Positions 13,801 to 13,895 of a stretch of DNA of 13,895 nucleotides are shown here, in pieces (position 1 is the stretch's first letter; each line of letters begins with the position of its first letter). The stretch comes from an uncultured Christensenellaceae bacterium (GTDB lineage Bacteria; Bacillota; Clostridia; Christensenellales; Aristaeellaceae), in NCBI GenBank assembly GCA_905236495.1, contig CAJOPV010000138.1, forward strand, positions 1-13,895, written 5' to 3'. The position numbers and the translations under genes are program-made. The notes under the pieces are model-generated. The model was not told where the DNA came from. It was given only the letters and a program-made list of their open reading frames with translations, and made no database searches.

Positions 13801-13895
13801 GACGGCGGATGGCACCCGGGCCTACCTCCGGGGCGATTTCGCCTATCAGCTGGCGGACTGGCAGCTGAACGTCTATAACCAGACCGGCTCCGTGC
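10874..13895 (+). CDS. Very large secreted multi-SH3 cell-wall-binding protein, 3' end outside the window
   Basis: 1007 codons are visible, with no stop before the window ends. The signal peptide is MKQTGMFKRLISLALMAVML followed by LSAVPVSA, with cleavage near residue 28. Bacterial SH3-like modules follow at about 37-124 (A1), 150-218 (B), 243-315 (C), 349-437 (A2), 473-540 (D), 563-640 (E), 650-722 (F), 740-815 (G), 840-910 (H) and 926-998 (I). Many show the family's V-N-L/V-R-x-x-P-x-G start, a central W/Y-x-x-V and a final GYV/GYL. Ala-Pro-Thr linkers lie at about 317-347, 443-471, 724-738, 817-838 and 912-925. SH3_3-type modules generally bind peptidoglycan; no catalytic domain is visible yet and might lie downstream. 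No strong ribosome site precedes ATG 10874. TTG 10853, GTG 10862 and ATG 10889 are in-frame alternatives, and ATG 10889 also leaves an intact signal peptide. Confidence 0.92.
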   Translation, partial: MKQTGMFKRLISLALMAVMLLSAVPVSAQGEEEGRFGVIMIYNSSTDRTVYFRPQPGSSNYLSKIDEYDVVKILEESTVKGVKWYKCFHWRSEKEGYVMAEFVQEMTACEKADWSYATGGTYHTSRRSGSAAGNQNYGASYTAGSSDWTGYLRVTAQNPVVYNENGTAMAAANYSGKIAQGDTVLYRKETFDRGVSATAQIYNPNTGLTGYLRSDSYAYTGQSSDQIGVGSSTVDGRALGGLTTTKIAGSYVSPGAIGIATSGSSYYLEVPAGTNLVYFQEVKDFMGYNWALVRYRGKGFYLRSDAYSVAESYFTAAAAPTQAPVTQSTIAAPSAVASPAPTVVSGTRMGYIVINNTTTNRVVNFRPKPGSTDYLDQLPEYRVVEILADTAYNKTAWYQAKPWGERTTGYIMAEFVHEMNAAELADWQTVRGQTYRPGTVQATSAPTAAPTLAPVTQTTIAPAATLVPASAALGYIRTVADKVNLRQTPSGTILNENNQIPLGTVLAYYNIVQFDEYDWAQVNYDGKTGYVRSDCYKISDAQGNLIANADSASSPVMTEYGTYGRTTADNVFFRKSMNVNGDFWARLPQNWVLEVLGSETRGNVVWYKVRGGIPTNPGRTYTGYVHGNFFTVIQSAATQVPAVPDVESNYGLITLDAINLRQTAGGTPITALRANTVVNIIAKPAGNTANDWYYIETAGNYGYVPATSLRVLSQAELSGYTLPAAPAAAPTQAPAAGGTGFVKTILRSVNIRKTPGGTVLTPRDQDKIPVNTVMAYSAGPVQSDNYNWVLVTYNGITGYVRSDCWVYCDANGNTAAPAPTAAPTAAPVVTVAPTSGAAPLGYIRLIKGGVNVRNAPWKTSMGQLPRDTVLPYYSVTYYNGTELWYQIYSSQLNAYGYVLGSMAQLVSSSAAQPTATPAPGQTVTTGYVATTASSVWLRLKPEVNAETAGQVKNKGTVLPMTGAPVVNVNYTWYPVQTADGTRAYLRGDFAYQLADWQLNVYNQTGSV
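11825..13074 (+). repeat. Three near-identical 20-base linker repeats in the SH3 gene
   Basis: A 20-base block running GCCGCGCC, TACCCAGG, CCCC occurs at 11825-11844 and 13055-13074 exactly, and at 12215-12234 with one change. Each codes for AAPT(Q/L)AP in an inter-module linker. Shorter GCGCCTACC pieces recur near 13328-13350. Such repeats could promote gain or loss of the modules between them. Confidence 0.75.

Overview
The window comes from a GC-rich, endospore-forming Firmicute of the Clostridia. The placement rests on a clear spoIVA gene, AGGAGG-type ribosome sites, TATAAT promoters and the style of the secreted proteins. A gut Christensenellales/Oscillospirales-like lineage is my inference, drawn from the Asp-Tyr 'DYxDS' repeat protein and the SH3 protein with Ala-Pro-Thr linkers; no marker here settles it. 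I see no rRNA, tRNA, CRISPR array, transposase or phage gene.

Layout. (1) Positions 1-1377, minus strand: a two-gene operon encoding an iron-sulfur fumarase beta subunit and a histidine phosphatase, joined by an ATGA overlap, with a good promoter at 1348-1377. A second minus-strand promoter at 76-104 fires out of the window. (2) Positions 1379-3975, plus strand: spoIVA (spore coat basement-layer ATPase) behind a sigma-E-like promoter and followed by a hairpin, then a two-gene unit with its own vegetative-type promoter encoding a small two-TM protein and a UspA-like protein. (3) Positions 3976-4084: a convergent intergenic region with a good minus-strand terminator and a second, very long hairpin. 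(4) Positions 4085-10697, minus strand: a four-gene operon running pyrimidine-nucleoside phosphorylase, secreted protein of unknown function, membrane protein (zinc ribbon, coiled coil, one TM, about 15 extracytoplasmic TPR-like repeats), integral-membrane acyltransferase. (5) Positions 10698-10873: divergent promoter region with a direct repeat and a structured leader. (6) Position 10874 to the window end, plus strand: the first 1007 codons of a very large secreted protein made of at least ten SH3-like modules; its 3' end is outside the window.

The right half looks like an envelope locus. A secreted protein, a sensor- or scaffold-like membrane protein, an O-acyltransferase and a multi-SH3 wall-binding protein all cluster around a housekeeping nucleoside phosphorylase. 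The least explained part is the three-gene cassette at 4085-9282. I see no recognisable defence or toxin system. Family calls are from memory of conserved motifs, without database searches.
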